Source: Varunaivibrio sulfuroxidans (GTDB lineage Bacteria > Pseudomonadota > Alphaproteobacteria > Rhodospirillales > Magnetovibrionaceae). From it: a stretch of 64,000 nt of DNA. The notes beneath the pieces were generated by a model, which worked only from the letters and a program-made list of their open reading frames with translations, did not search any database and was not told the DNA's origin. The position numbers and the translations under genes were made by a program. Within the stretch, counting starts at the first letter, position 1, and every line of letters begins with the position of its first letter. The DNA lies in the NCBI RefSeq assembly GCF_029318635.1, contig NZ_CP119676.1, forward strand, positions 1-64,000, written 5' to 3'. Of the stretch, positions 43,372 through 53,227 are shown in pieces.

Positions 43372-43992
43372 TCACTTTGCGCCAATTTTAGGTTCTTTTC
43401 CCCGAATCAGGCGGCGAATGTTTTGGTGGTGTCGGGCGAACGCCAATACCGCTAACAGCGCGGCTCCAAGGCTGTTTTGAGGCGTGGAAAACATCCACGC
43501 ATAGGCCGGAGCCAAGCCTAGGGCGAATAAAGCCGCCAGGGACGAGTAACGAAATAAGGCCGCCGTGAGCAGCCATGTTCCGCAGGCGGCGAGGCCGACA
43601 GGCCAGGACAGGGCGAGCAACGTGCCCAAGGTCGTCGCCACGCCTTTGCCGCCTTTAAAGCGCAACCATAGCGGGAAATTATGGCCAAGAACCGCGGCGA
43701 CGCCGGCGACTAAGGCGGCGAGGGGCGCGTTCGGGGCGATCAAATAGGCGAACGTGAGTACGGCGATCGCGCCCTTGGCGCTGTCCAGGATCAAGGTGGC
43801 GAGGGCGAGCGGCTTGTTGCCGGTGCGCAGCACATTGGTGGCGCCGATATTTCCCGATCCGATTTTGCGGATGTCGCCGAGCCCGAAAAGCGTCGCCAGC
43901 ACGAGTCCAAAGGGGATCGCGCCTAAAAAATAGCCCAGTCCGGCGGCGGCGGCGAGAAGGAAGACTGAAGTGTCCGGGGTGATGGCGTTCAT
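43372..43992 (-). CDS. plsY: Acyl-phosphate:glycerol-3-phosphate acyltransferase
   Basis: The 206-residue membrane enzyme makes lysophosphatidic acid from acyl-phosphate and glycerol-3-phosphate. Its signature loops are [15 protein letters not shown] and the [20 protein letters not shown] motif, and about five to seven membrane helices cover the rest. It lies 100 nt upstream of dprA and on the same strand. Confidence 0.95.
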   Translation of the reverse strand: MNAITPDTSVFLLAAAAGLGYFLGAIPFGLVLATLFGLGDIRKIGSGNIGATNVLRTGNKPLALATLILDSAKGAIAVLTFAYLIAPNAPLAALVAGVAAVLGHNFPLWLRFKGGKGVATTLGTLLALSWPVGLAACGTWLLTAALFRYSSLAALFALGLAPAYAWMFSTPQNSLGAALLAVLAFARHHQNIRRLIRGKEPKIGAK

Positions 43993-44040
43993 CGTGTTCC
44001 CAACATTATGATACCGCGTTATTTGTGCGTGGCGGGGCCG

Positions 44041-45384
44041 TCATGCCCGAAAAACGATGCGTCCGTCAACAACGGTGGTAAGCACCCGACCCTGAACGGG
44101 GCGTCCGTCGAACGGTGAGTTCTTCGATTTGCTGTTCAAAGTGTCGGCATCCACTTTCCACCCCTGTTCGGGGTCGAAAACGATCAAATCCGCCGGCGCG
44201 CCCGCCGTCAGCGCGCCCGCATTCAAGCCCAACAACCGGGCCGGGGAAAGGCTGAGTTTTTCGATGCAACTCAGCAAATCGAGGTGGCCGTTGTGGTACA
44301 GTTCCAGGCTCACCGCGAGCAGGGTTTCCAGGCCGACGCCGCCGAACGCCGCCTGGGCGAAGGGCAGGCGCTTGGCGTCTTCGCTGTGCGGCGAATGGTC
44401 GGATGCGATGGCGTCGATGGTGCCGTCGGCGATGGCCGCGATCACCGCGGCGCGGTCGTCCTCGGCGCGTAGCGGTGGGGAGACCTTGGCGAAGGTGCGA
44501 TAATCGCCGACCGCGGTCTCGTTGAGGGCGAAATAGGGCGGCGCGGTGTCGCAGGTCACGGCCAGGCCGCGGGCCTTGGCGCGGCGGATGGCGTCGAGGG
44601 CGGCGGCGGTCGAGATATGGGCGAAATGAACGCGTCCGCCGGTCAATTCGGCGAGGCGGATGTCGCGCTCGACGATAATCGCCTCGGCCTCGCGGGGGAT
44701 CCCGCTCAGACCCAGGCGCGAGGCGGTCTCGCCCTCGTTCATGACGCCGTCTCCGGCGAGGCTTTCCTCTTCGGGGTGCTGCACCACCAACAGGCCGAAC
44801 GTGGCGGCGTAGCTCAGGGCTTGGCGCATGACCTGGGCGTCGGCGATGACCTTGACGGCGTCGCTGAAAGCGACCGCGCCGGCCTCGGCGAGCATCCCCA
44901 TTTCGGCGATTTCCCGGCCTTCCAGGCCTTTGGTCGCGGCGCCGTAGGTGTAGACCTTGACCAGCCCCACCTTGCGTGCGCGCCGGGCGATGAATTCGAC
45001 CACCGACATATCGTCGATCACGGGGTCGGTGTTGGGCAGGCAGGCGGCGCTGGTCACCCCGCCGGCGACGGCGGCGTTGCCGGTCGATAAAAATCCGGCG
45101 CCGCGAATTTGTATGCGCATGTCCACCAAGCCGGGCGCAAGACAATGTCCGGCGCAGTCGATCACCTGGGCGTCGTCGGGAATGCTCGCGGCGAAAATAT
45201 CGCCCCCCGCGGCGATGATGGTTTCGCCCCGACACAGCACGCCGCCCTTGGGATCGGCGGGAATATCCGCGCCGCTCGCGGGGTCGAGGATGCGCGCGTT
45301 GACGAACGCCAGGGGGCGTCCGGTCGGGGTCGGCGTTTCGGAGCGTTCGGTCAATGCGTCGAGCGTAATCGAGCGGCTGTTCAT
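44041..45384 (-). CDS. pyrC: Dihydroorotase-family protein lacking the HxH metal motif (PyrC/PyrX-like)
   Basis: The 447-residue amidohydrolase is encoded directly after pyrB with a 4-nt overlap. The usual DxHxHxREPG motif reads [10 protein letters not shown] at 88-97, so both metal-binding histidines are replaced (Arg90, Gln92). Other landmarks persist: [17 protein letters not shown] and [15 protein letters not shown]. In several proteobacteria such a non-catalytic homologue (PyrC-prime/PyrX) is a structural partner of aspartate carbamoyltransferase while another PyrC does the chemistry. That role is inferred; activity cannot be judged from sequence alone. Confidence 0.82.
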   Translation of the reverse strand: MNSRSITLDALTERSETPTPTGRPLAFVNARILDPASGADIPADPKGGVLCRGETIIAAGGDIFAASIPDDAQVIDCAGHCLAPGLVDMRIQIRGAGFLSTGNAAVAGGVTSAACLPNTDPVIDDMSVVEFIARRARKVGLVKVYTYGAATKGLEGREIAEMGMLAEAGAVAFSDAVKVIADAQVMRQALSYAATFGLLVVQHPEEESLAGDGVMNEGETASRLGLSGIPREAEAIIVERDIRLAELTGGRVHFAHISTAAALDAIRRAKARGLAVTCDTAPPYFALNETAVGDYRTFAKVSPPLRAEDDRAAVIAAIADGTIDAIASDHSPHSEDAKRLPFAQAAFGGVGLETLLAVSLELYHNGHLDLLSCIEKLSLSPARLLGLNAGALTAGAPADLIVFDPEQGWKVDADTLNSKSKNSPFDGRPVQGRVLTTVVDGRIVFRA

Positions 45385-46355
45385 GCGCGGCCCTCCGCTT
45401 TCGCGAGATTGACGCTGAGCGCCTCCAGACAGGCCATGCGCACGGCGACGCCCATTTCGACCTGCTCGCGGATGACGCTGCGCCCGATGTCGTCGGCGAC
45501 CTCCGAATCGATCTCGACGCCCCGGTTCATCGGTCCGGGGTGCATGATCAAGGCGTCGGGCTTAGCGTTCGCCAATTTGTCGTAATCAAGGCCGAAAAAG
45601 CGAAAATACTCCCGCGTTGAAGGGAAAAAATTACCGCGCATACGTTCGCTTTGTAGGCGTAGCATCATCACGATGTCACAATCTTTCAGGCCGTCTTTCA
45701 TGTCGTGGAAAACCTCGACACCCATGCGTTCGATCCCACACGGCAGCAGGGATTTAGGCGCGATCAGACGAACCCGGGCGCCCATCGTGCCAAGCAGGTG
45801 GATGTTCGAGCGCGCCACCCGCGAATGTAGGATGTCGCCGCAGATCGCGACCTGAAGCCCTTGCAGACGACCGAGGCGGCGGCGGATGGTCAAGGCGTCG
45901 AGCAGGGCCTGGGTGGGGTGTTCGTGGCTGCCGTCCCCGGCGTTGATGACGGCGCAGTTGACCTTCTCCGACAAGAGCTGGGTCGCCCCCGAATCGCCGT
46001 GGCGTACGACCAGAACGTCGGGGTGCATGGCGTTGAGGGTCATCGCGGTGTCGATCAGGGTTTCGCCCTTTTTGACCGAGCTGGTCATCACCGACATGTT
46101 GATGACGTCGCCGCCCAGACGCTGGGCGGCCAGTTCGAAGGACGTCCGCGTGCGCGTCGAGGATTCGAAAAACAGGTTGATGACCGTGCGTCCGACCAGG
46201 CGCGCCCTCTTTTTGTCGGCCTCGCGGTTCTGTTCGACATAGATCTCCGATCTGTCGAGAAGCGCCGTGATTTCCGGTGGGGAAAGGCCTTCGATGCCCA
46301 AAAGGTGGCGGTGGGGAAACGCGATGAAAGGGGGGGGCGTCTCGGCTTTTTTCAT
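45381..46355 (-). CDS. pyrB: Aspartate carbamoyltransferase catalytic subunit
   Basis: The 324-residue enzyme joins carbamoyl phosphate and aspartate, the committed step of pyrimidine synthesis. The carbamoyl-phosphate loop is [13 protein letters not shown], followed by [27 protein letters not shown] and [11 protein letters not shown]. No regulatory PyrI gene is present. Its end overlaps the start of the dihydroorotase-like gene, so both are made together, consistent with a PyrB-PyrX complex. Confidence 0.96.
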   Translation of the reverse strand: MKKAETPPPFIAFPHRHLLGIEGLSPPEITALLDRSEIYVEQNREADKKRARLVGRTVINLFFESSTRTRTSFELAAQRLGGDVINMSVMTSSVKKGETLIDTAMTLNAMHPDVLVVRHGDSGATQLLSEKVNCAVINAGDGSHEHPTQALLDALTIRRRLGRLQGLQVAICGDILHSRVARSNIHLLGTMGARVRLIAPKSLLPCGIERMGVEVFHDMKDGLKDCDIVMMLRLQSERMRGNFFPSTREYFRFFGLDYDKLANAKPDALIMHPGPMNRGVEIDSEVADDIGRSVIREQVEMGVAVRMACLEALSVNLAKAEGRA

Positions 46356-46443
46356 AAGGCCGGACTATACGCCCGGGGGCCGCTTCGACGCAAGAGGGCT
46401 TGAACGGGGAACATGGGGTTTTCGCCGCGCCTTTTGCCGCGCC

Positions 46444-47364
46444 TCAAAGCACCAGGCGGACCCACAGCGGCAGCGTGATCATCGCCAATATGGTCGATGC
46501 CGTGATCATGCCCGCCACCAGGGGGCCGTCGCCGCCCAACTGGCGGGCCAGAACATAGGACGAGGCCGATGTCGGCAGGCTCATGTACATCACGCAGACC
46601 GCCAGCTCGACCCCGTCGAGGCCGAACGCGGAACCGATGATGAAGGTCAGCAGCGGCATCGCGCCGAGCTTGGCGATCGCCCCCAAGGACACCGTGGCGG
46701 CGCGGGCGTGTAGGGCTTCGAGGCTGAGCCCCGCGCCGACGGCGATTAAGCCCACCGGCAAGGCGGCGTGGCCCAAAATGTCGATCAGGGGCGCGATCAC
46801 CGGGGGCAGGGCGAGACCGGCGAGGTTCAGCCCCAAGCCCCCGAAACAGGCGAGAATTAGAGGGTTTTTAACAATTTCAAAAAGGATCGGGGCGATGCCG
46901 CGCCGGGTGTCTCGTGGGGCGGCGAAAACGACCATCACGCTGACGCACAAGAAATTTACCAAGGGCACCACGATGACGATGGCGATCGCCACCAGGGTCA
47001 ATCCTTGTTGGGCGAATAAGGCCAGCGCCGCGGCGATGCCAACGTAGGAGTTGGGACGGATGGCGCCCTGAAATAGGGATGTGAAGGCGGGGCCGTCAAG
47101 GCCGCTGAACGGACGCAGGGCCAGGACGGCGGCGCTGACCAATAAAGTGCAGATCAGCAATGTGCCCGCCAGGGGGGCGAGGGCGAACGCGCCGAGGTCG
47201 GCGCGCGCGGCGTTACCCAGCAGAAGGGCGGGGAAAAACAGATAATAGGTCAGTTTTTCCGCGGGCGCCCAAAAGGCGTCGGCGACCCAGGGCATGCGGC
47301 GCAGGACATAGCCCAGAACGATCAATAGAAAAATGGGTGTAAGACCTTGGAAAATAGCGCTCAT
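46444..47364 (-). CDS. AEC-family (auxin efflux carrier-like) transporter
   Basis: The 306-residue protein consists of about ten membrane helices in two similar halves, with the AEC/Mem_trans landmarks FLLIVLGYVLRRMP near the start, FRNP-like RPNSYVGIAAALALF, NPLILACFGGLGLNLAG and SLPTSASSYVLARQLGGD. Bacterial members move small carboxylates such as malate or malonate; the substrate here is unknown. It lies 3 nt after ruvX on the same strand. Confidence 0.87.
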   Translation of the reverse strand: MSAIFQGLTPIFLLIVLGYVLRRMPWVADAFWAPAEKLTYYLFFPALLLGNAARADLGAFALAPLAGTLLICTLLVSAAVLALRPFSGLDGPAFTSLFQGAIRPNSYVGIAAALALFAQQGLTLVAIAIVIVVPLVNFLCVSVMVVFAAPRDTRRGIAPILFEIVKNPLILACFGGLGLNLAGLALPPVIAPLIDILGHAALPVGLIAVGAGLSLEALHARAATVSLGAIAKLGAMPLLTFIIGSAFGLDGVELAVCVMYMSLPTSASSYVLARQLGGDGPLVAGMITASTILAMITLPLWVRLVL

Positions 47365-47367
47365 CGG

Positions 47368-47850
47368 TTACCGAGGCGTGCGTTTGAGGTGGGCGATCGC
47401 ATCCAACGCGCCTTGCAGGATGTAGGTGGCGGCGAGTTTGTCGATGACGTCGGCGCGCCGTCCCCGCGACATATCGACATCGTCGATCAACATCCGCTCG
47501 ATCGCCGATGTCGATAACCGTTCGTCCCAATAGGCGAGCGGGATATCGTGGCGGGCGAGAAAATTTTGCGCGAACTGACGGGTCGATTGACATCTTGGTC
47601 CCTCGCCACCGTCCATGCTGACCGGAAGTCCCAAAATCAGCGCCCCGACGTCGTGTTCTTCGATAAGGGCCTGCAGGCGTAGGGCGTCCTGGGTGAATTT
47701 GGCGCGTTGGATGGTCAGCAACGGCGAGGCGATGGCGTGGCGCACGTCGGACAAGGCCAGACCTATGGTTTTGCTGCCCAGGTCAAGCCCCATAAGACGC
47801 CGTCCATGCGCGTCGCCTGTCTCAATTTCGGCGATATCGACGATTGACAT
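47368..47850 (-). CDS. ruvX: Putative pre-16S rRNA nuclease / Holliday junction resolvase RuvX (YqgF)
   Basis: The 160-residue RNase H-fold protein has GLDLGSKTIGLALSD with the first catalytic Asp, LILGLPVSMDGGEGPR, the second acidic site in AYWDERLST, and a last Asp in the RGRRADVIDKLAATYILQ segment. YqgF proteins mature the 16S rRNA 5' end. I start at ATG 47850; the frame continues 63 nt upstream but those residues are not family-like. The MITE copy 2 lies 120 nt upstream of it. Confidence 0.9.
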   Translation of the reverse strand: MSIVDIAEIETGDAHGRRLMGLDLGSKTIGLALSDVRHAIASPLLTIQRAKFTQDALRLQALIEEHDVGALILGLPVSMDGGEGPRCQSTRQFAQNFLARHDIPLAYWDERLSTSAIERMLIDDVDMSRGRRADVIDKLAATYILQGALDAIAHLKRTPR

Positions 47851-47971
47851 TTGACGGCTGACCTTTCGATAGGGTGATATGACGATACGCGGATGCGCGT
47901 TGACGCCGGGCAAACAGAACCGACATCTTCATCCATCGTTGCCTTTTTGTCATTTGTAATCGCATGGATAT

Positions 47972-48371
47972 TAGGGTCAGGACCTATTAATCTGATGCGC
48001 CTGGTTTTTGAAAAATGTCACAAGCCTAGTGGTTTGAGTTTAACATTTGAGTCCGATGCAATTGGACACAAATGTGTGAAGAAATCAAACTGCAACAAAA
48101 AGATAGATAGTGGTCGGCCCGATGGTTCGCGAGAGCGAAACGTCGGAGTCGATCCACTAGGAGAAGACTTGCCGGAAGTGCCGTTCACTTTCAAAAGTCT
48201 TCGACGACGTCCCTGGGGCGTTTTTCACAAATCCCTGCGGGACGGGGTGAGTTTAAGCGCGGATGTCGTTGGAAAACTCTTGCAATGAGGACCATTGCGG
48301 CGGGTTCTCCGCCTAACCCATACTTAAATTCATCTCCGCCAGATGCATCAGATGAAGGGGTCAAGACCCTA
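47972..48371. mobile_element. MITE-like element, copy 2 (400 bp, contains a nested mini-element)
   Basis: The left end TAGGGTCAGGACC and right end GGGTCAAGACCCTA form terminal inverted repeats bounded by TA. The backbone matches copy 1 at 34249-34648 in the same orientation, including GAAGACTTGCCGGAAGTGCC and GCGGATGTCGTTGGAAAA. It separates ruvX from the divergent SH3b gene, and its right end lies immediately before possible starts of that gene. It encodes no transposase. Confidence 0.82.
48026..48160 (-). mobile_element. Nested 127-bp mini-element with CTAG target duplication (in copy 2, inverted)
   Basis: CTAG at 48026-48029 and 48157-48160 bracket the same 127-bp unit as in copy 1, here in the opposite orientation (48030-48156). 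Relative to the MITE backbone it sits about 25 bp to the right: the backbone segment TTTTTGAAAAATGTCACAAG precedes it here, whereas in copy 1 the matching TTTGTGAAAAATATCACCGG follows it. Confidence 0.82.
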
Positions 48372-48431
48372 GATCGAAAGGTGAAAATTCTTTTTGTGGC
48401 AATGTGTTATGCGATAGCGTCGTTTTTCTTC

Positions 48432-49286
48432 ATGGGTTGCAAGCATGGCTTTGGAAGGGTCGTGCTTGTTGCTTTTGTGGCCGCTTTGGCGGTGTCGGGC
48501 GCGCCTGCCTTCGCGCAAGCCCCAAAGAAGGCGCAGGGGCTAGGCGCGGTCGCGGCGTTGCCGGTACGCGGCGTTTTCATGGCTCTCGGTGACGTCAACG
48601 TACGTGCGGCGCCGAAGGGTACGTCCCGTAAAGTGGGTTTTTTGCAAAAAGGCGATCGGGTCGATGTGGTCGCCGTCACCCGCGACAAGGGCTGGTTCGC
48701 CGTTCTTAACGGCGGCGTGGTGCAGGGTTTTGTCGTCGCCTCGGCGATGGTTCGGGTGATCGATGGCGCGCTTGATCGGGATATTACGGCGAAACAGACG
48801 ACGGACGGGGTGTCGTGCGACTATCGCATTCATTTTGAAGGGCGAACCATGATTGAGGGCGAACTTTTCCAAACCGCCAATTATGCCGTTGTTTTCCACT
48901 GTGCGCAGGGCCGGGGCGTGGGCGATGTTCGAGGTGGGAAAGCGTCGAAGAAGGTGGATTTTTTTGCCCAGATGTTTCTTGGCGAGGCACCCGGCAAAGA
49001 GAACGTGACGGCCCCGGATACCTACCAATTAACGGTGGATGTGCGTCTTATCGACGGCGGTGGGGATGACGACATCGTTTCGACGTCGTTTCTGTACGAT
49101 CCCGAAGGCGAGCGGTTGGTGTTCGACGCGGCGGGCGACGCGAAATATCAGGGGACGATGCAGGGTGAAACCACCCCCGCCGCGTCTATTAGGGCCGCCG
49201 TCGCCCAGGCTGTTCGCCTATCCATGGGAAACTGGAACAGCGCCTTTTGGGACCGTATTTTTACCGCCGGAGGCCGCGCCAAATAA
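48432..49286 (+). CDS. Exported SH3b-domain protein
   Basis: From ATG 48432 (284 residues) the protein has a clear signal sequence (GRVVLVAFVAALAVSGAPAFA), then a bacterial SH3 domain at about 50-110 (FMALGDVNVRAAPKGTSRKV, LQKGDRVDVVAVTRDKGWFA) and about 170 residues with no family I recognise. Such SH3b domains bind cell-wall or protein ligands. The frame is open upstream through GTG 48381 and ATG 48402 into the MITE (ATG 48285), and no start has a good ribosome-binding site, so the element may have replaced the native leader or changed the N-terminus. Confidence 0.65.
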   Translation: MGCKHGFGRVVLVAFVAALAVSGAPAFAQAPKKAQGLGAVAALPVRGVFMALGDVNVRAAPKGTSRKVGFLQKGDRVDVVAVTRDKGWFAVLNGGVVQGFVVASAMVRVIDGALDRDITAKQTTDGVSCDYRIHFEGRTMIEGELFQTANYAVVFHCAQGRGVGDVRGGKASKKVDFFAQMFLGEAPGKENVTAPDTYQLTVDVRLIDGGGDDDIVSTSFLYDPEGERLVFDAAGDAKYQGTMQGETTPAASIRAAVAQAVRLSMGNWNSAFWDRIFTAGGRAK

Positions 49287-49306
49287 GTGCGGTCCCGCCC
49301 GACGTC

Positions 49307-49344
49307 CGACGGCCCCCGGCGGTATCGCGCCGGGGGCCGTCGTT
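49307..49344. terminator. Strong hairpin between convergent SH3b and chemoreceptor genes
   Basis: Perfect 15-bp GC-rich arms (49307-49321 and 49328-49342, CGACGGCCCCCGGCG and its complement) enclose a 6-nt loop. Only TT follows on the plus strand. Position between two converging genes supports a bidirectional terminator. Confidence 0.65.
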
Positions 49345-49373
49345 AACACGGAGAGTTCGCGTGGCCGTGGGGG

Positions 49374-51425
49374 TTAGCTCTTACGAATCTGATCCAGGAA
49401 TTTATCGACTTCGGAACGCAGGGTCTCCGATTGTCGGGAAAGTTCACCCGCCGCCGACAGAACCTGGGATGCGGCGTCTCCGGTTTGCGAGGAGGCTTCG
49501 GTCACCTTGGAGATGTTGGACGTGACCTCCGATGTGCCGGCCGCGGCCTGTTCGACGTTGCGGGCGATTTCCTGGGTCGCCGCGCCTTGTTCCTCGACCG
49601 CGGCGGCGATCGCGCCCGCGATTTCGCTCATTTCCCCGATCACGCTGCCGATCGAATCGATCGCGCCCACGGCGTCCTGCGTCGCGCCTTGGATGCCCGA
49701 AATTTGGATGCCGATCTCCTCGGTCGCCTTGGCGGTCTGGTTGGCCAGATTCTTGACCTCGGACGCCACCACGGCGAAGCCTTTGCCCGCTTCGCCGGCC
49801 CTGGCCGCCTCGATGGTGGCGTTGAGCGCCAGCAGGTTGGTTTGATCGGCGATATCGGTGATCAGCGCCACCACCTCGCCGATTTTATTGGCGGCCTCGG
49901 CCAGACCCTGAACCTTCTTGTTCGCGCCATCGACTTCGGAAACGGCGGTGTTGGCGATTTGTGTCGATTGTGACACCTGGCGCGAAATCTCGCTGATCGA
50001 ACTGGACAGTTCTTCGGCCGCGCTGGCCACCGTTTGCACGTTGGTCGCCGCTTCTTCCGAGGCGGCGGCGACGGTGGTCGCCTGAGAACTGGTCTGTTCG
50101 GAGACCGTCGCCATCGACTGTGCGGACGATTGCAATTCCGTCGAGGCGGACGAAACCGTCTGGACGATGCCGCCGACACTGCTTTCGAAATCGTCGGCCA
50201 TGGCGTGCATCATGCGGCGTTTTTCTTCCTCGGCGCGCTTTTCGGCCTCCTTCTGTTCGGCTTCCATTTGTTTGACGCGGATGGCGTTGTCCTTGAACAC
50301 CTGCACGGTTTGCGCCATTTGCCCGATTTCGTCGCCGCGGCCTTGCGCGGGGATTTCGGTCTCCAAATCGCCGTCGGCGAGGCGGCGCATGGCGCCCGTC
50401 ATTCCGACGACGGGGTTGGCGATCCCGTTGCCCAACAGCCAGGCGAGCAACAGCCCGACGCCGATGCCAATGGCGCTGATGGCCAACATCTCGACCTCCG
50501 CCGCGATGATATTTTCGGTCGTGGATTGACGGATTTGCACTTCGAGCTCAGCGGCATTTTTCTTCAACGTTTCGGCCGCGGCGATGATGTCCCGGCCCGC
50601 TTGAGCGATCTCGCCTTCGACCAAATGGTGGATTTTTTTAGAATCTTCGACCGCCGCTTCAAACGATGTTTTGTATTTTTCGAGCAGATCTTTCGATTCG
50701 GCGATCAGTTCTTGTTCGTGGGGTGTTGTCGCCGTCTTCTTTAAGGAGCCGAGAAGGACCTCCAGCCTCATGAAATCGTCTTGGGCGCTTTGATAGCTTT
50801 GATCGTCGTAGCGCGCCAAAGTGGCGTTGGCGGAAACCTGGAGGGCGAGCACCCGCCTCATGGCGATCCCGGCATAGGTCCGGGGATCGCCCTTGCCTTC
50901 GGCGATGACCTCTTTTTGAATTTCTTTCAAGTCGGCGATGAATTTTTTTGCCGACGGATTAAGGATGTCATTGACCAGGTGGTTGTATTCCTTGGCCAAT
51001 TCTTCGGATACGACAAAGTCTTTTTTGTAAATCTCGAGGGCTTTTTTAATTTTTTCCAGTTGAACTTTGTGTTCGCCCGAAAAAATTTGATCGGCATGTT
51101 TGATGGATGATTCCAGTTTTACAAGAACACCCTCGGCTTCACGGGCGAATTTTTCGTCCGCGCTGGCGGCGAATTCACGGACATTGCCGTGCAGCAATAG
51201 GAACTGCGTCTCTATCTCGTTGGTCACGGTGGAGATTTCGACGTTTTTCGTGTAGGCGGTCACGTCCTTGTTGACGGAAGTAAAGCTGAAATATCCAATG
51301 CCGGAAATAATCACCAAGACGGCCAGGACGGTGGAAAATCCCGCCAAGATTTTTATCTTGACCTTCATGTTGGTAATAAAATTTCCTTTGCGCGCGACGC
51401 GCTCGGTTAAAGCATTCATGGCCAT
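49374..51425 (-). CDS. Methyl-accepting chemotaxis protein
   Basis: The 683-residue transducer has a membrane helix at about 25-47, a periplasmic, all-helical ligand domain of about 260 residues (long enough for a helical bimodular-type sensor), a second membrane helix at about 312-335, a HAMP domain (about 335-388) and a cytoplasmic signalling domain whose tip reads [20 protein letters not shown]. No CheB/CheR docking pentapeptide is visible at the C-terminus (FLDQIRKS). AAGGA precedes the ATG. It is convergent with the SH3b gene. Confidence 0.92.
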   Translation of the reverse strand: MAMNALTERVARKGNFITNMKVKIKILAGFSTVLAVLVIISGIGYFSFTSVNKDVTAYTKNVEISTVTNEIETQFLLLHGNVREFAASADEKFAREAEGVLVKLESSIKHADQIFSGEHKVQLEKIKKALEIYKKDFVVSEELAKEYNHLVNDILNPSAKKFIADLKEIQKEVIAEGKGDPRTYAGIAMRRVLALQVSANATLARYDDQSYQSAQDDFMRLEVLLGSLKKTATTPHEQELIAESKDLLEKYKTSFEAAVEDSKKIHHLVEGEIAQAGRDIIAAAETLKKNAAELEVQIRQSTTENIIAAEVEMLAISAIGIGVGLLLAWLLGNGIANPVVGMTGAMRRLADGDLETEIPAQGRGDEIGQMAQTVQVFKDNAIRVKQMEAEQKEAEKRAEEEKRRMMHAMADDFESSVGGIVQTVSSASTELQSSAQSMATVSEQTSSQATTVAAASEEAATNVQTVASAAEELSSSISEISRQVSQSTQIANTAVSEVDGANKKVQGLAEAANKIGEVVALITDIADQTNLLALNATIEAARAGEAGKGFAVVASEVKNLANQTAKATEEIGIQISGIQGATQDAVGAIDSIGSVIGEMSEIAGAIAAAVEEQGAATQEIARNVEQAAAGTSEVTSNISKVTEASSQTGDAASQVLSAAGELSRQSETLRSEVDKFLDQIRKS

Positions 51426-51513
51426 GTATTCCTTACACTATTCGACCTTTTTGCGGATGTTCGTGGTCGCCGTCTTTTGTTCCCCGCGGCTCTTACGTGC
51501 TGCATCTTGACGC

Positions 51514-52332
51514 TCAGTATGACTTCAATAGGTATCGGCGAAGTAAGTTCTGTAGGGGCCTGGCGTTCATCGGAAACATTTCCGCAAACGTTTTAACCTG
51601 GGCCTGAGACATCTGTAAGGGGCTTGCAAACACCGTCCAGATGACGGTTTCCGAACAGGGCGGGGTGGTCAACGATCCGAGATAGCGATAATAGGTGCGA
51701 TTTTGCGGCAGCAAGGCGAGCGGTGAAAGCATCCCGCCGGTTTTCGCCCCGCCCGCTTCGCGCGGCATGACGTCCCAAATTTTGGCAAGCGCCGGATTTT
51801 CCGGACCGGGACGGAAAAACGTTCCCAAAACGGCCAGTCGCCCATTTTCGTCGGCATGGACGAAGTGGGCCTCCATTTCGAAGCGGTCGCCGTTCAGGGC
51901 GTGCTCGCTGGGATGATGAAAATGATACTGAAGCAGCTTGAATTTGGCGCCGTCCAGCATGATGGAATTTCCCGGGTCGCAATTGACCTGGATGGTGTGC
52001 CCGTTGTTGATCACCTTGAGGGGAAGGGCGCCGTAGTTAACGGGAATGTTTCCGGTTTGCGCCTCAAGCGCGCCCGCCAGATCGATAGGGGATTGCTGCA
52101 TCCCCTTCGAGCAAACGGCGTACGCCGGGGATAATTCCCCCCAGGCTTCGGGACCATCGGCGCCTTCGTATCCCCAATGCGGGTTGGAGACGATCTTCCT
52201 TCGTGCATCTTGCGCGCCTTTGGCGGCGGCCGTTTCCGAGGCGAAGGCATTGGCGATGGATAGGCACGTCGGGCACCCGCCGGCAACCGCGCCCGCGATG
52301 AATTTTAAAACTGTCCTGCGCTCGATCATCAA
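51514..52332 (-). CDS. Alpha-class carbonic anhydrase, probable Tat substrate
   Basis: The 272-residue protein begins with a twin-arginine-type signal (ERRTVLKFIAGAVAGG). The alpha-class zinc ligands are present in QYHFHHPSEH (two His) and MEAHFVHAD (third His), with QQSPIDL near the N-terminus and SLTTPPCSETVIW containing the substrate-pocket threonine. The cysteine pair VCSKG and PPCSE could form the usual disulfide. It would interconvert CO2 and bicarbonate in the periplasm. An AT-rich region follows upstream of it. Confidence 0.93.
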   Translation of the reverse strand: MMIERRTVLKFIAGAVAGGCPTCLSIANAFASETAAAKGAQDARRKIVSNPHWGYEGADGPEAWGELSPAYAVCSKGMQQSPIDLAGALEAQTGNIPVNYGALPLKVINNGHTIQVNCDPGNSIMLDGAKFKLLQYHFHHPSEHALNGDRFEMEAHFVHADENGRLAVLGTFFRPGPENPALAKIWDVMPREAGGAKTGGMLSPLALLPQNRTYYRYLGSLTTPPCSETVIWTVFASPLQMSQAQVKTFAEMFPMNARPLQNLLRRYLLKSY

Positions 52333-52430
52333 TGTCTCTCCTGATGTTATATGAGCCCTGAATCGTTATTTTGATCCTTATGACTTCTGACATCGACACT
52401 TGCGCGCAGATTTTCAAGATAAAGTTGATT

Positions 52431-52690
52431 GATGTGATTATTCAACCATTTACCGAGTAATTGTTATGCGAAATTATATATATTTGTAAATAAAAATATC
52501 AAATTTATTAAATATATTAATTTTTATTATTTTTATTTATGTAAATAATTTTCATATAAAAATAAAATATGTTTGTATGCAGGGTGGTATTGAAATCTTT
52601 TTATTTTTTAATGTTATATTTTTTTATATTTTTTTACTTTAATTCGTGTATTTTTTTAATTTTATCTATTTGTTTTTAGTCTTGGTCGGT
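52431..52690. other. Extremely AT-rich intergenic block
   Basis: About 250 bp between the carbonic anhydrase and gatC genes consist almost only of A and T, with runs such as TATATATATTTGTAAATAAA and long T-tracts to 52675, in a chromosome that is otherwise GC-rich. No coding frame, tRNA or inverted repeat stands out. The rest of the gap to gatC (52691-52939) returns to normal composition and shows no gene. Confidence 0.75.
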
Positions 52691-52939
52691 GCTTTTGAGG
52701 CGTGTTTTTTCGTGCGGGGCGATTGTTTTCTTGGGCGCGCGCGGTTTCCGATTGTTTTTGATCCATGTTGTTCTCGGGGGGCGCCCTCTCTCTTTGGCTT
52801 TGGGCGCTTGCGAACGGCGCCGTGGGGTGGTACCTTCCGCGCCGCATTTCATGGCCGTGCCGTATGTCCGCCGTATGTCTCATGTGGCGGGACGGGTTCT
52901 TGACCGGCTATCTCTATAGTTATTAGAAGGACGCCGCGG

Positions 52940-53227
52940 ATGTCGTTGGACAAACAAACCGTCGCCAAAATCGCCAATCTCGCACGTATTCGCGTGGCCG
53001 AGGATAAGCTGGATTCGTTGACCTCGGATCTGTCGGGGATTCTGGCGTGGGTGGAACAATTGGATGAACTGGATACCGACGGTGTTCCCCCGATGACCAG
53101 TGTCGCCGAAATGACCTTGCCGTTGCGCGAAGATGCGGTTACCGACGGCAATTGCCGCGATGCCGTGCTCGCCAACGCCCCCGATAGTGAAGATGGATTT
53201 TTTACCGTGCCCAAGGTGGTCGAATGA
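52940..53227 (+). CDS. gatC: Asp-tRNA(Asn)/Glu-tRNA(Gln) amidotransferase subunit C
   Basis: The 95-residue protein matches GatC across its length: [39 protein letters not shown] and [10 protein letters not shown] with a C-terminal [11 protein letters not shown]. It scaffolds the GatA-GatB complex. AGAAGGA lies upstream of ATG 52940. Its stop overlaps the gatA start by 4 nt. Confidence 0.95.
   Translation: MSLDKQTVAKIANLARIRVAEDKLDSLTSDLSGILAWVEQLDELDTDGVPPMTSVAEMTLPLREDAVTDGNCRDAVLANAPDSEDGFFTVPKVVE

Noticed and set aside
44066..45235. 389-codon frame overlapping the dihydroorotase-like gene
   Set aside because: It is an Arg-rich alternative frame of the same strand with no family features.
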